42,878 nt of DNA from Streptomyces phaeoluteigriseus. GTDB taxonomy: Bacteria; Actinomycetota; Actinomycetes; Streptomycetales; Streptomycetaceae. The translations under genes were made by a program, and so were the position numbers. Location of the stretch: contig NZ_MPOH02000011.1 in assembly GCF_001896135.2 (NCBI RefSeq), positions 1,113,173 to 1,156,050 of the forward strand, read 5' to 3'. The notes under the pieces were generated by a model that was not told where the DNA came from, ran no database searches, and saw only the letters and a program-made list of their open reading frames with translations. Of this stretch, positions 32,167-40,360 are shown piece by piece (within the stretch, counting starts at the first letter, position 1; each line of letters opens with the position of its first letter).

Positions 32167-33942
32167 TCACACCCGCAGCACCAACGTGTCCTCCGCCCTC
32201 CCCGTCGGCGCCCCCTGCGCGGGACCCAGCAGCCGCGTGTACGGCCCGCCCCGCGCGGCCAGTTCGGCGTGTGTGCCTGTCTCGGCCAGGCGGCCGTCGT
32301 CCACGACCAGGATGTGGTCGGCGTCCGGGGCGAGGGTGAGGTCGTGGGTGATGAGGATGGTGGTGCGGTGGGACATCAGGCGGCGGAGGGGATTCATGAT
32401 CTGGCGGGCGGCGACGGCGTCGAGGCCGGCTGTGGGTTCGTCGAGGATCAGGACCGGGGCGGCGCGGAGCATCGCGCGGGCGATGGTGATGCGCTTCTGC
32501 TGGCCGCCGGAGAGGGCTGCCGTGCCGGGGGCGATCCGGGTGTCGTAGCCCTCGGGGAGCGCGGCGATGAAGGCGTGCGCGGCGGCGGCACGGGCGACGC
32601 GTTCGATGTCCTCGTCGGTCGCGCCGGGGCGTCCGCACTCGATGTTCTCGCGGATGGTGCCGTTGAGGATCAGGGTCTCCTGGGGAAGGAGGGCCACCTG
32701 TTCGCGGAGGAAGGCCAGGGGTACGTCGGCCAGCGGGACGCCGTCCAGGGTGATCACGCCTGCCGAGGGGTCGTAGAAGCGGGTGAGGAGTTTGGACAGG
32801 GTCGACTTTCCGGCGCCGCTCGCGCCGGTGACGAGGACCAGTTCGCCGGGGGACGCGGTGAAGGTCACCTCGTCGAGTGATCGGCGGGTCGCGCCCGGGT
32901 AGCGGAACGACACTCCGTGGAAGCCGACCCAGCCCTGGACCGGCCAGGCTCGGACCGGGGCGGCGGGGTCCTTCACCGACGGCTCCGCGTCGAGGACCTC
33001 GTTCAGGCGTTGCGCGCCCGCGGTCGCGGCGGTGAGGGTGAGGCCGAGTTGGCCGAGGCTGCGGACCGGGGGGTAGAGGTAGCCGATGAAGGCGGCGAAG
33101 GCGAGGAGTTGGCCCAGGGTCATGCGGCCGGCGGAGATCTCCCAGACGCCCAGACCGATGACCGTGAGCACGCAGAGGGTTTCGACCACTTCCACGAACT
33201 GCTCGTACATCTCGCTCAGCCGGGCGCCGCGCACCGATGCCTTCATCCACGCGCGGGCCTCGCGGTCGAGGCGCTGTGCCTCGTCACCCTGCCGGTTGTA
33301 CGCCTGGGTCAGCACGATGTTTCCGAGGGACTCCTCGACCACCGACGTGATCGCGCCGTCGGCGACCCGCTCGTCCTGGGAGGCCTCCTTGACGCGGCCG
33401 GTGAAGCGGCGGGCGGCGAGGAGGAAGAGGGGTGCGAGGACGAAGGTGACGAGGGCCAGGTCCCAGCGGAGCCAGAAGGCGGCGGCCGCGTAGAAGACGG
33501 CGGAGAAGGCGGCCGACACCGTGCCCACGACGCCGGACACCACCATCTGTTCTATGGCCTCCACGTCCCCGGTGAGGCGCTCGACCAGGTCTCCCTGGCG
33601 ATGCCTCTGGAAGAAGTGCGGGGGGAGGTCCTGGACGTGCCGGAAGACGCCTGCCCGTAGACGCAGGACGAATCTCTCGGCGGTCCAGGTCGCGAGGGAG
33701 TTGCCGAGGTAGCCGACCAGCGCACCCAGCACCGCCACGGCCAGCCAGGCGCCGGCCGGGCCCCAGAAGGCGTCGAGCGAGCCTGCCTCCAGGGCGTTGT
33801 CGGTCAGCTCCGCGAACAGCAGGATCGAGGCGGTCTCGGCGAGCGCGGACACCACCACGCAGGCGATGATCGCCAGCAGCCACCTGCGGTCGCCGCGGGT
33901 CAGCGGCCAGAAGCGGCGGAAGGCCTCACGGACTTCCCTCAT
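32167..33942 (-). CDS. ABC half-exporter (fused membrane and ATPase domains)
   Basis: 591 residues. Six-helix type I exporter domain (about 15-310), then an ATPase with Walker A GASGAGKST, signature ALSGGQQKR, Walker B VLILDEPTAGLD and switch histidine in ITHDL. It would work as a homodimer; no C39 peptidase domain is present. Substrate unknown. A strong AAGGGAG lies before the ATG at 33942. Two identical 10-bp repeats GTACGGAACG at 33962-33971 and 33983-33992 (21-bp period) lie upstream and may be regulatory. The next genes upstream on the same strand are the two lysine-rich microproteins. Confidence 0.92.
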   Translation of the reverse strand: MREVREAFRRFWPLTRGDRRWLLAIIACVVVSALAETASILLFAELTDNALEAGSLDAFWGPAGAWLAVAVLGALVGYLGNSLATWTAERFVLRLRAGVFRHVQDLPPHFFQRHRQGDLVERLTGDVEAIEQMVVSGVVGTVSAAFSAVFYAAAAFWLRWDLALVTFVLAPLFLLAARRFTGRVKEASQDERVADGAITSVVEESLGNIVLTQAYNRQGDEAQRLDREARAWMKASVRGARLSEMYEQFVEVVETLCVLTVIGLGVWEISAGRMTLGQLLAFAAFIGYLYPPVRSLGQLGLTLTAATAGAQRLNEVLDAEPSVKDPAAPVRAWPVQGWVGFHGVSFRYPGATRRSLDEVTFTASPGELVLVTGASGAGKSTLSKLLTRFYDPSAGVITLDGVPLADVPLAFLREQVALLPQETLILNGTIRENIECGRPGATDEDIERVARAAAAHAFIAALPEGYDTRIAPGTAALSGGQQKRITIARAMLRAAPVLILDEPTAGLDAVAARQIMNPLRRLMSHRTTILITHDLTLAPDADHILVVDDGRLAETGTHAELAARGGPYTRLLGPAQGAPTGRAEDTLVLRV

Positions 33943-34003
33943 GGTCGACCACTCCCTTTCTGTACGGAACGACGGTCATGCGGTACGGAACGGTGGACAT
34001 GGC

Positions 34004-34056
34004 CGAGGCGGGGCCCCCGGCGCGAGTCGTGCTCGCCCACCGGTGGCCCCGCCTCG
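34004..34056 (-). terminator. Hairpin terminator after the lysine-rich microprotein genes
   Basis: CGAGGCGGGGCC and GGCCCCGCCTCG form a 12-bp perfect stem with a 29-base loop, 16 bp past the stop at 34072. It separates these genes from the ABC exporter. Confidence 0.65.
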
Positions 34057-34071
34057 TGGCGTCCTGGCGTC

Positions 34072-34188
34072 TCAGCCCTTGTTGGAGACGGGGCGGCGCT
34101 TCGGGGTGACCTTCTTCGCGGCCTTCTTCTTGGGCGCCGGGGCGGCCTTGCGGGTCTTCTTCACGGGGGTGACCTTGTGGAAGCTCAT
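34072..34188 (-). CDS. Lysine-rich 38-residue microprotein, copy 1
   Basis: 38 residues, extremely basic (16 Lys or Arg, no Asp or Glu): MSFHKVTPVKK, then TRKAAPAPKKKAAKK, then a VTPKRRPVSNKG tail. The Lys-Ala-Pro pattern resembles eukaryotic H1 and bacterial histone-like tails, which bind DNA, RNA or polyphosphate. The ATG at 34188 has AAGGA nine bases upstream. It differs from copy 2 at only four positions (V6I, T7S, V9A, N36G). The region upstream (34200-34250) is unusually AT-rich and may hold its promoter. Near-perfect 15-bp inverted repeats lie at 33966-33980 and 34186-34200. Function unknown. Confidence 0.75.
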   Translation of the reverse strand: MSFHKVTPVKKTRKAAPAPKKKAAKKVTPKRRPVSNKG

Positions 34189-34277
34189 GACGGTCGTTCC
34201 TTTCGGCTGCAATTACCTTTGAATTGATTTGATTTACTTAGGCGTACGCCTTGGAAACGGTCTTACCGACCGCCCCG

Positions 34278-34394
34278 TCAGCCCTTGCCGGAGACAGGGC
34301 GACGCTTCGGAGTGACCTTCTTCGCGGCCTTCTTCTTGGGCGCCGGGGCGGCCTTGCGGGTCTTCTTGGCCGGGGAAATCTTGTGGAAGCTCAT
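34278..34394 (-). CDS. Lysine-rich 38-residue microprotein, copy 2
   Basis: 38 residues: MSFHKISPAKK, then TRKAAPAPKKKAAKK, then VTPKRRPVSGKG; 34 of 38 residues match copy 1 and the codons are mostly conserved too. The ATG at 34394 follows AAGGAG by six or seven bases. An in-frame ATG at 34442 would add 16 residues, but the ribosome site favours the short form, which also matches copy 1. Upstream sequence to about 34560 is AT-rich for this genome. Between the copies lie a weak CGGTC/GACCG hairpin and the palindrome AGGCGTACGCCT (34240-34251). Function unknown. Confidence 0.75.
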   Translation of the reverse strand: MSFHKISPAKKTRKAAPAPKKKAAKKVTPKRRPVSGKG

Positions 34395-34623
34395 CGGGCT
34401 CTCCTTCGCGTTGTTTGCTTCTGTGTCGTTCGCTTTCGACATGGAAAACACTACGGGACACGAGAGCCGGAAAAAGCCAATTCCGCTTAGACCTGCATTA
34501 ATTGGAGCTGAGACGTATTTTCAGGCGGCGCGGGGAACCAAGTGGGGGCTTACACAGGTTTTAGTACGCGCAAGGGCCTTGATCACGCGTGCGCATACGC
34601 AGGGAGTTGCCCGCTCGCAAACG

Positions 34624-34662
34624 CGCAGAGGCGGCCGCGTCGGTGACGCGGCCGCCTCTGCG
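34624..34662 (-). terminator. Strong hairpin terminator after the 5'-nucleotidase
   Basis: CGCAGAGGCGGCCGCGTC and its exact complement form an 18-bp perfect stem with a 3-base loop, 63 bp past the nucleotidase stop. The stability would also stop transcription in the other direction. Confidence 0.8.
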
Positions 34663-34724
34663 GTGGGATGACCTCCAAGGCCCCCAGGGTCCCCGGGCTC
34701 CGAGAGTCCCGAGGATCCCGAGGG

Positions 34725-36527
34725 TTACTGCACGATCGTGATCCGGTTCGTCACCGGCGGCGCGATCGGGGCGGTGGCCGAGGAGTTGGCCAGCAGGTAC
34801 TGCTCCAGGGCGGTCAGGTCGTCGAGGCCGACGAGGTCGTTCGTGCCCTGGCCCAGGGTGGTGAAGCCGTCGCCGCCGCCCGCGAGGAAGCTGTTCGTCG
34901 CGACGCGGTAGGTGGCGGACGGGTCGATGGCGGCGCCGTTCAGCTTGATGGAGTCCGTGACGACACGGTCCGCGCCGGCCTTCGTCAGGTCCAGCGTGTA
35001 CGTCAGGTTCGCCGACGGCTGGAGGATCTTCGGCGCGCTCGCGTTCGACCCGCTCACCTGCTCCTTGAGCACCTGGATCAGCTGGGTGCCGGTGAAGTCC
35101 TGGAGGTTCACGGTGTTGGCGAACGGCTGGACGGTGAAGCCCTCGGCGTAGGTGACCACGCCGTCGCCCTCAGCGCCCTTGGCCGCGTAGGTCAGACCGG
35201 CCCGCACGCCACCCGGGTTCATCAGGGCGAGGTCCGCCTCCGCGTCCAGCTCCTTGCCGTACCAGAGCTGCGCGTCCGCGATCAGGTCGCCCATCGGGGA
35301 CTCGGTGCCCGTGTTGGGGACGTCGGCGGAGATGTGGCCGATCGCTCGGTTGCCGATGGGCGCCGCGAGGGTGTTCCACTTGCTGATCAGCTCGGTCATG
35401 TCCGTCGCCTTGGGGACGGTCCGGGTGACCACGTGGTTCGCCGACTTCACCGCCGTACGGGCGATGTCACCGGTGAAGCGGTCGTACGTCAGCGTGGTGT
35501 CCGTGTACAGACGGCCGAAGGAGGCCGCCGAGGTCACCGTGCGCGGCTTGCCCGACGGGTCGTTGATCGTGCAGGCGTACGCCGCGTGCGTGTGACCCGT
35601 GACCAGGGCGTCCACCGACGGCGAGATGTTCTTCGCGATGTCGACGATCGGGCCGGAGATGCCGTCCCCGGCGCCCGGCGAGTCGCAGTTGTAGTTGTAC
35701 GAGGTGGAGGCGGGCAGGCCGCCCTCGTGGATCAGCGCCACGATCGACTTCACGCCCTGGCGCTGCAGCTCCTTGGCGTACTTGTTGATCGTCTCGACCT
35801 CGTCCTTGAACTTCAGGCCCTTGACGCCCTCCGCGGAGACGATGCCCGGCGTGTCCTCCAGGGTCACGCCGATGAAGCCGACCTTGACGTCCTTCTTCTT
35901 CCAGACCCAGTACGGCTTCAGGATCGGCTTCCCGGACTTCTCGCCCAGGACGTTCGCCGCGAGGTACGGGAAGTCGGCGCCGCCGAACTCCTCGTCCGTG
36001 TAGCAGCCGTCCGTCGGGTGGCAGCCGCCCTTCTGCAGGCGGGCCAGCTCCTTGGCGCCCTCGTCGAACTCGTGGTTGCCCACCGAGGTGACGTCCAGGT
36101 CCAGCTTGTTGAGCGCCTCGATGGTGGGCTCGTCGTGGAACAGGCCGGAGATCAGCGGGGAGGCGCCGACCATGTCACCGCCGGCCGCGGTGATGGAGTA
36201 CTTGTTGCCCTCGCGCGCCTGGCGCAGGTGCGTGGCCAGGTACTCCACGCCGCCCGCGTCGATCGTCTTCGTCGTGCCGTCGGCCTGAAGCTCGGTGACC
36301 CGGCCGGAGGAACCGCTCGGCGGCTCGAGGTTGCCGTGCAGGTCGTTGAACGACAGCAACTGCACGTCCTGGTAACGGCTCGGCAGCGGCTTTCCGTGGT
36401 TGCTGTCGTGCGCACCCGCCGGCAGCGCGGCGACCAGTGCTCCGGCGGTGGCCAGACCGGCGGCCGCCGCGAGCAGCCCGTACGTACGGCGTCTGCGGCT
36501 CGGATGCGAGTGGGAAGTGGCTGGCAT
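34725..36527 (-). CDS. Secreted 5'-nucleotidase (calcineurin-like, Tat-type signal)
   Basis: 600 residues. Signal with twin arginine RRRRTYGLLAAAAGLATAGALVAALPAGAH, then the metallophosphatase motifs LSFNDLHGN, VGNHEFDEG and GHTHAAY, and a C-terminal 5'-nucleotidase substrate domain (about 400-590, with NSFLAGGGDGFTTL). It removes phosphate from extracellular nucleotides and so scavenges phosphate and nucleosides. ATG at 36527; three repeats of CTGTGGTGTCTG lie just upstream (36536-36571). A strong terminator follows. Phosphate control is plausible but no standard PHO box was seen. Confidence 0.93.
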   Translation of the reverse strand: MPATSHSHPSRRRRTYGLLAAAAGLATAGALVAALPAGAHDSNHGKPLPSRYQDVQLLSFNDLHGNLEPPSGSSGRVTELQADGTTKTIDAGGVEYLATHLRQAREGNKYSITAAGGDMVGASPLISGLFHDEPTIEALNKLDLDVTSVGNHEFDEGAKELARLQKGGCHPTDGCYTDEEFGGADFPYLAANVLGEKSGKPILKPYWVWKKKDVKVGFIGVTLEDTPGIVSAEGVKGLKFKDEVETINKYAKELQRQGVKSIVALIHEGGLPASTSYNYNCDSPGAGDGISGPIVDIAKNISPSVDALVTGHTHAAYACTINDPSGKPRTVTSAASFGRLYTDTTLTYDRFTGDIARTAVKSANHVVTRTVPKATDMTELISKWNTLAAPIGNRAIGHISADVPNTGTESPMGDLIADAQLWYGKELDAEADLALMNPGGVRAGLTYAAKGAEGDGVVTYAEGFTVQPFANTVNLQDFTGTQLIQVLKEQVSGSNASAPKILQPSANLTYTLDLTKAGADRVVTDSIKLNGAAIDPSATYRVATNSFLAGGGDGFTTLGQGTNDLVGLDDLTALEQYLLANSSATAPIAPPVTNRITIVQ

Positions 36528-36535
36528 GCGCCCCC

Positions 36536-36571
36536 CTGTGGTGTCTGCCCTGTGGTGTCTGCTGTGGTGTC
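36536..36571 (+). repeat. Three short direct repeats before the nucleotidase
   Basis: CTGTGGTGTCTG at 36536-36547 and 36550-36561, and CTGTGGTGTC at 36562-36571. They fall within 45 bases of the start codon on the minus strand, in the leader or promoter. Confidence 0.7.
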
Positions 36572-36713
36572 GACGTCCTCGGGCCTGGGGAGGCCCCGTG
36601 AGGCGTCTGAGGCAGTGGCCCCGTCGGGCCGCAGCCTAGAGTCAACGCGCGTAGCGCGACAGGGGGTTCCTGGTTACATCCTGGTTTCCCTTTGCCTTCC
36701 GGGGGCCTTCCCC

Positions 36714-36940
36714 GTGGCTGACGGTGGCCTTCCACCTGGCTTCCGCGTGGCTGATGGTCGCCTTCCACCTGGCTTCCACTCGGCGTCCGCTCCGCGTCCC
36801 GCCCCCGCTTCCCCTCCCCGCCGCCACTGGTTCCCCGCCCTCATCGCACTGGTTCCCCGTCCTCATCGCCGCTGGTCTCCCTCCTCTTCGCCGCTGGTCT
36901 CCCTCCCCATCGCCGCTGGCTCCCCGCCTCCGTCGCCGCT
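36714..36940 (+). repeat. Two tandem repeat arrays in the nucleotidase-mshD gap
   Basis: First, a 33-bp unit starting GTGGCTGA and ending CTTCC-CGC/CAC is present twice (36714-36746, 36747-36779). Second, from 36827, about five copies of a 22-23 bp unit of the form CTGGTTCCCCGYCCTCATCG. The 36572-37026 gap otherwise shows no supported gene; frames through it are repeat-derived. Confidence 0.8.
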
Positions 36941-37026
36941 GGTTCCCCCGCCCCCCTTTGCGGACGGCTCACCGTCGCCTTTCCCCTCCCCTCTCCCGAT
37001 GCCGCCACTTTGCGGAGCCCGCCCTT

Positions 37027-37032
37027 TACCCT
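37027..37032 (+). promoter_or_regulatory. -10 hexamer for a leaderless mshD mRNA
   Basis: TACCCT, seven bases before the ATG at 37040, no Shine-Dalgarno sequence. Confidence 0.45.
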
Positions 37033-37039
37033 CGTACGC

Positions 37040-37966
37040 ATGACCAGCGACGACCCCGCATCGGCACCCGGCTCCCGTTCCATCGAGAAACTCTCCGCGC
37101 TCTCCCCCGCACAGACCGAGGCCGTCCTCGACCTGCTCGCGGAGGCCGCCCACAGCGACGGTCGGCAGGCGGTGTCCGAACAGGGCCGGCTGCAACTGCG
37201 GGGTGGCCCCCGCGAGGGCGTCTCCCATCTGCTGCTCTCCGCGGGCGACGAACTCGTCGCCTACGCCCAGCTGGAGGACACCGACCCCGTCGAGGCCCCG
37301 GCCGCCGAGCTGGTCGTCCACCCCGCGCACCGCGGGCACGGGCACGGCCGGGCACTCGGCTCCGCCCTGCTCGCCGCCTCCGGCAAACGGCTGCGGGTGT
37401 GGGCCCACGGCGGCCACTCCGCCGCCCGGCACCTCGCCCAGGTACTGGGCCTTTCGCTGTTCCGCGAACTGCGCCAGATGCGGCGGCCGTTGGCCGACCT
37501 CGACCTGCCCGAGCCGGTGTTCCCCGAGGGGGTGACCGTCCGCACCTTCGTCCCCGGTCAGGACGACGGGGCCTGGCTGGCCGTCAACGCCGCCGCCTTC
37601 GCCCACCACCCCGAACAGGGCTCCCTCACCCAGCGCGACCTCGACGACCGCAAGGCCCAGCCCTGGTTCGACCCCGCCGGCTTCTTCCTCGCCTTCCGCG
37701 AGGACCGGCTCATCGGCTTCCACTGGACGAAGGTCCACGCCGAGGAGGGGATCGGCGAGGTGTACGTCCTCGGTGTCGCCCCCGGTGCGCAGGGCGGCGG
37801 CCTCGGCAAGTCCCTCACCACGATCGGCCTGCGGCACCTCGCGGCCCAGGCGCTGCCCACCGCCATGCTCTACGTCGACGCCGACAACAAGGCGGCGGTG
37901 TCGGTCTACGAGCGTCTGGGGTTCGTCACCTACGAGACGGACCTGATGTACCGGACGGAGACCTGA
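37040..37966 (+). CDS. mshD: Mycothiol synthase MshD
   Basis: 308 residues with two GNAT domains, the hallmark of MshD. The first has VVHPAHRGHGHGRALGSALL, the second VLGVAPGAQGGGLGKSLTTIGLRHL and ends AAVSVYERLGFVTYETDLMY. It acetylates Cys-GlcN-Ins to give mycothiol, the main thiol of actinobacteria. ATG at 37040 is chosen; the leaderless-type -10 agrees. It converges with the membrane gene at 37983. Confidence 0.95.
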   Translation: MTSDDPASAPGSRSIEKLSALSPAQTEAVLDLLAEAAHSDGRQAVSEQGRLQLRGGPREGVSHLLLSAGDELVAYAQLEDTDPVEAPAAELVVHPAHRGHGHGRALGSALLAASGKRLRVWAHGGHSAARHLAQVLGLSLFRELRQMRRPLADLDLPEPVFPEGVTVRTFVPGQDDGAWLAVNAAAFAHHPEQGSLTQRDLDDRKAQPWFDPAGFFLAFREDRLIGFHWTKVHAEEGIGEVYVLGVAPGAQGGGLGKSLTTIGLRHLAAQALPTAMLYVDADNKAAVSVYERLGFVTYETDLMYRTET

Positions 37967-37982
37967 GGTCGCAGCCCCGTCC

Positions 37983-38819
37983 TCACAGTCCCCCGGACGG
38001 GCTCAGGCGCACTGACCGGCGTCTCAGCGGCTCCGGCGTGCACAGCGCCGTCGACGCCAGCGTCACCGCCAGGACCAACGCCCATCTCACGTGGGTCTCC
38101 TCCCACCAGCGGTCCGCCGGCAGCGTCAGCAGTCCCCACCGCGCCGGGACGAGCACGGCCACCGCGGCCGCCGCGCCGAGCCATGCCGCCGCTCGCTTGC
38201 CCACCTCGGCGCCGTCGGTGAAGCGCACGGCGGCGGTCGCGAGGGCGATGGCGAAGGTGGCCGTCGCCAGGGCCTCCAGGGTGACCGGGACGAGGGGCGG
38301 GCGGGTCGGTCCGGGCAGCAGAATCAGGGCCGCCGCCCACCACAGGGCCAGCAGCGGGGCCGCCAGCGCGAGGCGCAGGCCGGCTCGGTAGGGACGGCCG
38401 AGCGGGCTCGCGACGGTGGTGTGCCGGGCCGGGTCGTCGAGCAGGAAGGCCAGGCCGATCCCGCCGGTCAACGCGGTCACCCGCAGCACCGTCAGTCCCA
38501 GTTCCTCCCCCGGTGCCTGGTCCGGCAGCCGTGTACTCGCCGCGAACAGCAGGCCCAGGCCACCGCCCGCGGTCAACGCCGCCCAGGGCAGTGACCGCCA
38601 CACCGGCGGGGCGAGGGACCGCAGCAGGGCTCGGGTACAGCGGGTGGGGACGCGACCGGTGGCGAGGGTGACGCCGCGGCCGGCGGTGACGGTCGGGCCG
38701 TGACTGTCGGAGCGGGTAGGGCCGTAGGCGTAGGAGGGGGGCGGGCCGTCGCTGTGGGAGGGGGTCGGGCGGCCGGATGCGGGGCCCTCAGCCCCGGCCG
38801 CGTCTCCTACTCGTCGCAC
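37983..38819 (-). CDS. Polytopic membrane protein of the sigma/ABC operon
   Basis: 278 residues. The first 50 are a Ser/Pro/His-rich hydrophilic stretch; about six hydrophobic segments follow (for example LPWAALTAGGGLGLLFAAS, LALAAPLLALWWAAALILLPG and WALVLAVTLASTAL). Probably a permease or accessory subunit of the ABC system. The start is uncertain: GTG at 38819 overlaps the previous gene by 13 bases, and later starts are possible since the N-terminus is low complexity. Last gene of a five-gene run from 42735. Confidence 0.65.
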   Translation of the reverse strand: MRRVGDAAGAEGPASGRPTPSHSDGPPPSYAYGPTRSDSHGPTVTAGRGVTLATGRVPTRCTRALLRSLAPPVWRSLPWAALTAGGGLGLLFAASTRLPDQAPGEELGLTVLRVTALTGGIGLAFLLDDPARHTTVASPLGRPYRAGLRLALAAPLLALWWAAALILLPGPTRPPLVPVTLEALATATFAIALATAAVRFTDGAEVGKRAAAWLGAAAAVAVLVPARWGLLTLPADRWWEETHVRWALVLAVTLASTALCTPEPLRRRSVRLSPSGGL

Positions 38820-40360
38820 GACTCCACCCCCTGCGGCACCGCGACGCCCAGCAGCTTCGCCGCCTCGGCCGTCGACGTCCGCGCGGACGTCAGCTCCGAC
38901 CAGTGCTTCTTGACCAGGGCGGTGATCTCCGCGCGGGGCCGGGCGAGCAGCTCGCCGACGACCGCCGTCTGGTGGGACGTCAGACTCAGCCCGTTGGTGG
39001 GGGCGAGGACAAGGCCGGAGCCGGTGGTGCTGTCGTCCAGCCGCACGTCCCGGAACGTGGCCATCGGCGTGGGGTCGGTGCCCAGCACCAGCCACATGAT
39101 GGTCACCGCGCGGGCGTCGCACATGGCCCGCGTCGTCGCGTCCTCGGTGCCCGCCACGAGGACGGTGGCGGCTCCCACCGCGAACTCGGGGACACGGTTG
39201 CCGCCCCAGCGGGTGCCGACGGTCACCACGCCCGGTGTGGCGGAGGGGTTCAGCGCGGAGTCGACCTCTATGCCGCCGCTGGTGTCGATGCGCTGACGCA
39301 CCGTCACAGATGCCTCGGTCGCGCTGCCGCCGGCCGCGGACCGGACCCGCTCGACGACCGCCGCCCAGTCGTCCCGCACGCCCTTCCACTCGGGGAAGGC
39401 GCAGTACGTCGATCCGTCGTGCTCCGTGCACGACTGGACCTTCTGCGGGGTCGTGGACGCCGTCTTGCGTGCCGCCTCCAGGGCCGCCGTGTCGCGTGTG
39501 AACTGGCCGATCGCACCGGCGGCGGTGACCGCGAGGGCGAGGGCGGTCGCCGCCTTGACGCCGCGGGTGCGGCCGCCGGACAGCAGCAGGGCCGCACAGG
39601 TCAGCGCGGCGCACAGGCCCAGCAGATAGAGCGCATGCCAGGCGGCCGGACGGCCGAGGAGGTCGCTGGGGACCGGGTCGCCGCCGGAGATGCCGGAGAA
39701 GACCATCGGGGAGAGCCAGCCGACCTGTGGTTCGTCCGACTCGGAGACGTCGGTGGCGAGGACCATGAGCAGATACGCGGCGACCACGAAGAGCATGGGC
39801 GCGAAGGGCATGGGCACGAGCCGGGCCAGCAGGACGCCGGTGATGCCGGCCATCAGGACGACCAGGGGTCCCACGGCCAGCTCGCCGACAGAACCGTGAC
39901 CGATCGCGCCGGGCTTCAGGGCCTCCCGGGTGAACTCGCCCGCGACGACGACCGCGGTGAGCACCGCGAGCGGCACCGTGGAGAGCACGTGCGCGAGGAC
40001 GCGGCGCCAGGGCTCCATGGCCATGACGTCGAACTGCTGGACCGTGCCGTGCTTGCGCGAACGCAGGGCGGCGGCGTTGCTGCAGACGAGCAGGGCGACG
40101 GCGAGGAACAGCGGGGCCGTCTGCGTGTTGCGGTCGACCGTGTTGAGCACGGGGTAGTCGCTCATGCCGTCCTGGAACGTCAGCCGCGCGGTGGTGAAGC
40201 CGACGTAGAGGAGGAGGAAGACCAGTACCGGGATCTGGAGGAGGAGTTCGCGGGCCTCGAAGCGGGCCAGGGCGAGCACGGCGCCGGTGCGGCTGCCGGG
40301 GCCCTGGGTCTCCGGGAGCCCGGGGGCGGAGTCCGTGACTGTCGTGATCGTGGCGCTCAT
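38807..40360 (-). CDS. ABC-2-like permease with large extracytoplasmic domain
   Basis: 517 residues. Membrane segments in the first 290 (LLLQIPVLVFLLLYVGF, APLFLAVALLVCSNAAAL, VLSTVPLAVLTAVVVAG, VGPLVVLMAGITGVLLA, APMLFVVAAYLLMVLA, ALYLLGLCAALTCAALL). After a last helix (VKAATALALAVTAAGAIGQF) about 200 soluble residues with cysteine pairs follow (SCTEHDGSTYCAF), presumably outside the cell. Start ATG 40360 overlaps the ATPase stop (ATGA). No known substrate. Confidence 0.8.
   Translation of the reverse strand: MSATITTVTDSAPGLPETQGPGSRTGAVLALARFEARELLLQIPVLVFLLLYVGFTTARLTFQDGMSDYPVLNTVDRNTQTAPLFLAVALLVCSNAAALRSRKHGTVQQFDVMAMEPWRRVLAHVLSTVPLAVLTAVVVAGEFTREALKPGAIGHGSVGELAVGPLVVLMAGITGVLLARLVPMPFAPMLFVVAAYLLMVLATDVSESDEPQVGWLSPMVFSGISGGDPVPSDLLGRPAAWHALYLLGLCAALTCAALLLSGGRTRGVKAATALALAVTAAGAIGQFTRDTAALEAARKTASTTPQKVQSCTEHDGSTYCAFPEWKGVRDDWAAVVERVRSAAGGSATEASVTVRQRIDTSGGIEVDSALNPSATPGVVTVGTRWGGNRVPEFAVGAATVLVAGTEDATTRAMCDARAVTIMWLVLGTDPTPMATFRDVRLDDSTTGSGLVLAPTNGLSLTSHQTAVVGELLARPRAEITALVKKHWSELTSARTSTAEAAKLLGVAVPQGVESCDE

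Noticed and set aside
36528..36600. PHO box before the nucleotidase
   Set aside because: No GTTCACC repeats with 11-bp period; only loose ACACC motifs.
34668..37043. 791-codon plus-strand ORF over the 5'-nucleotidase
   Set aside because: Antisense to a well-supported secreted nucleotidase; composition is that of a shadow frame.
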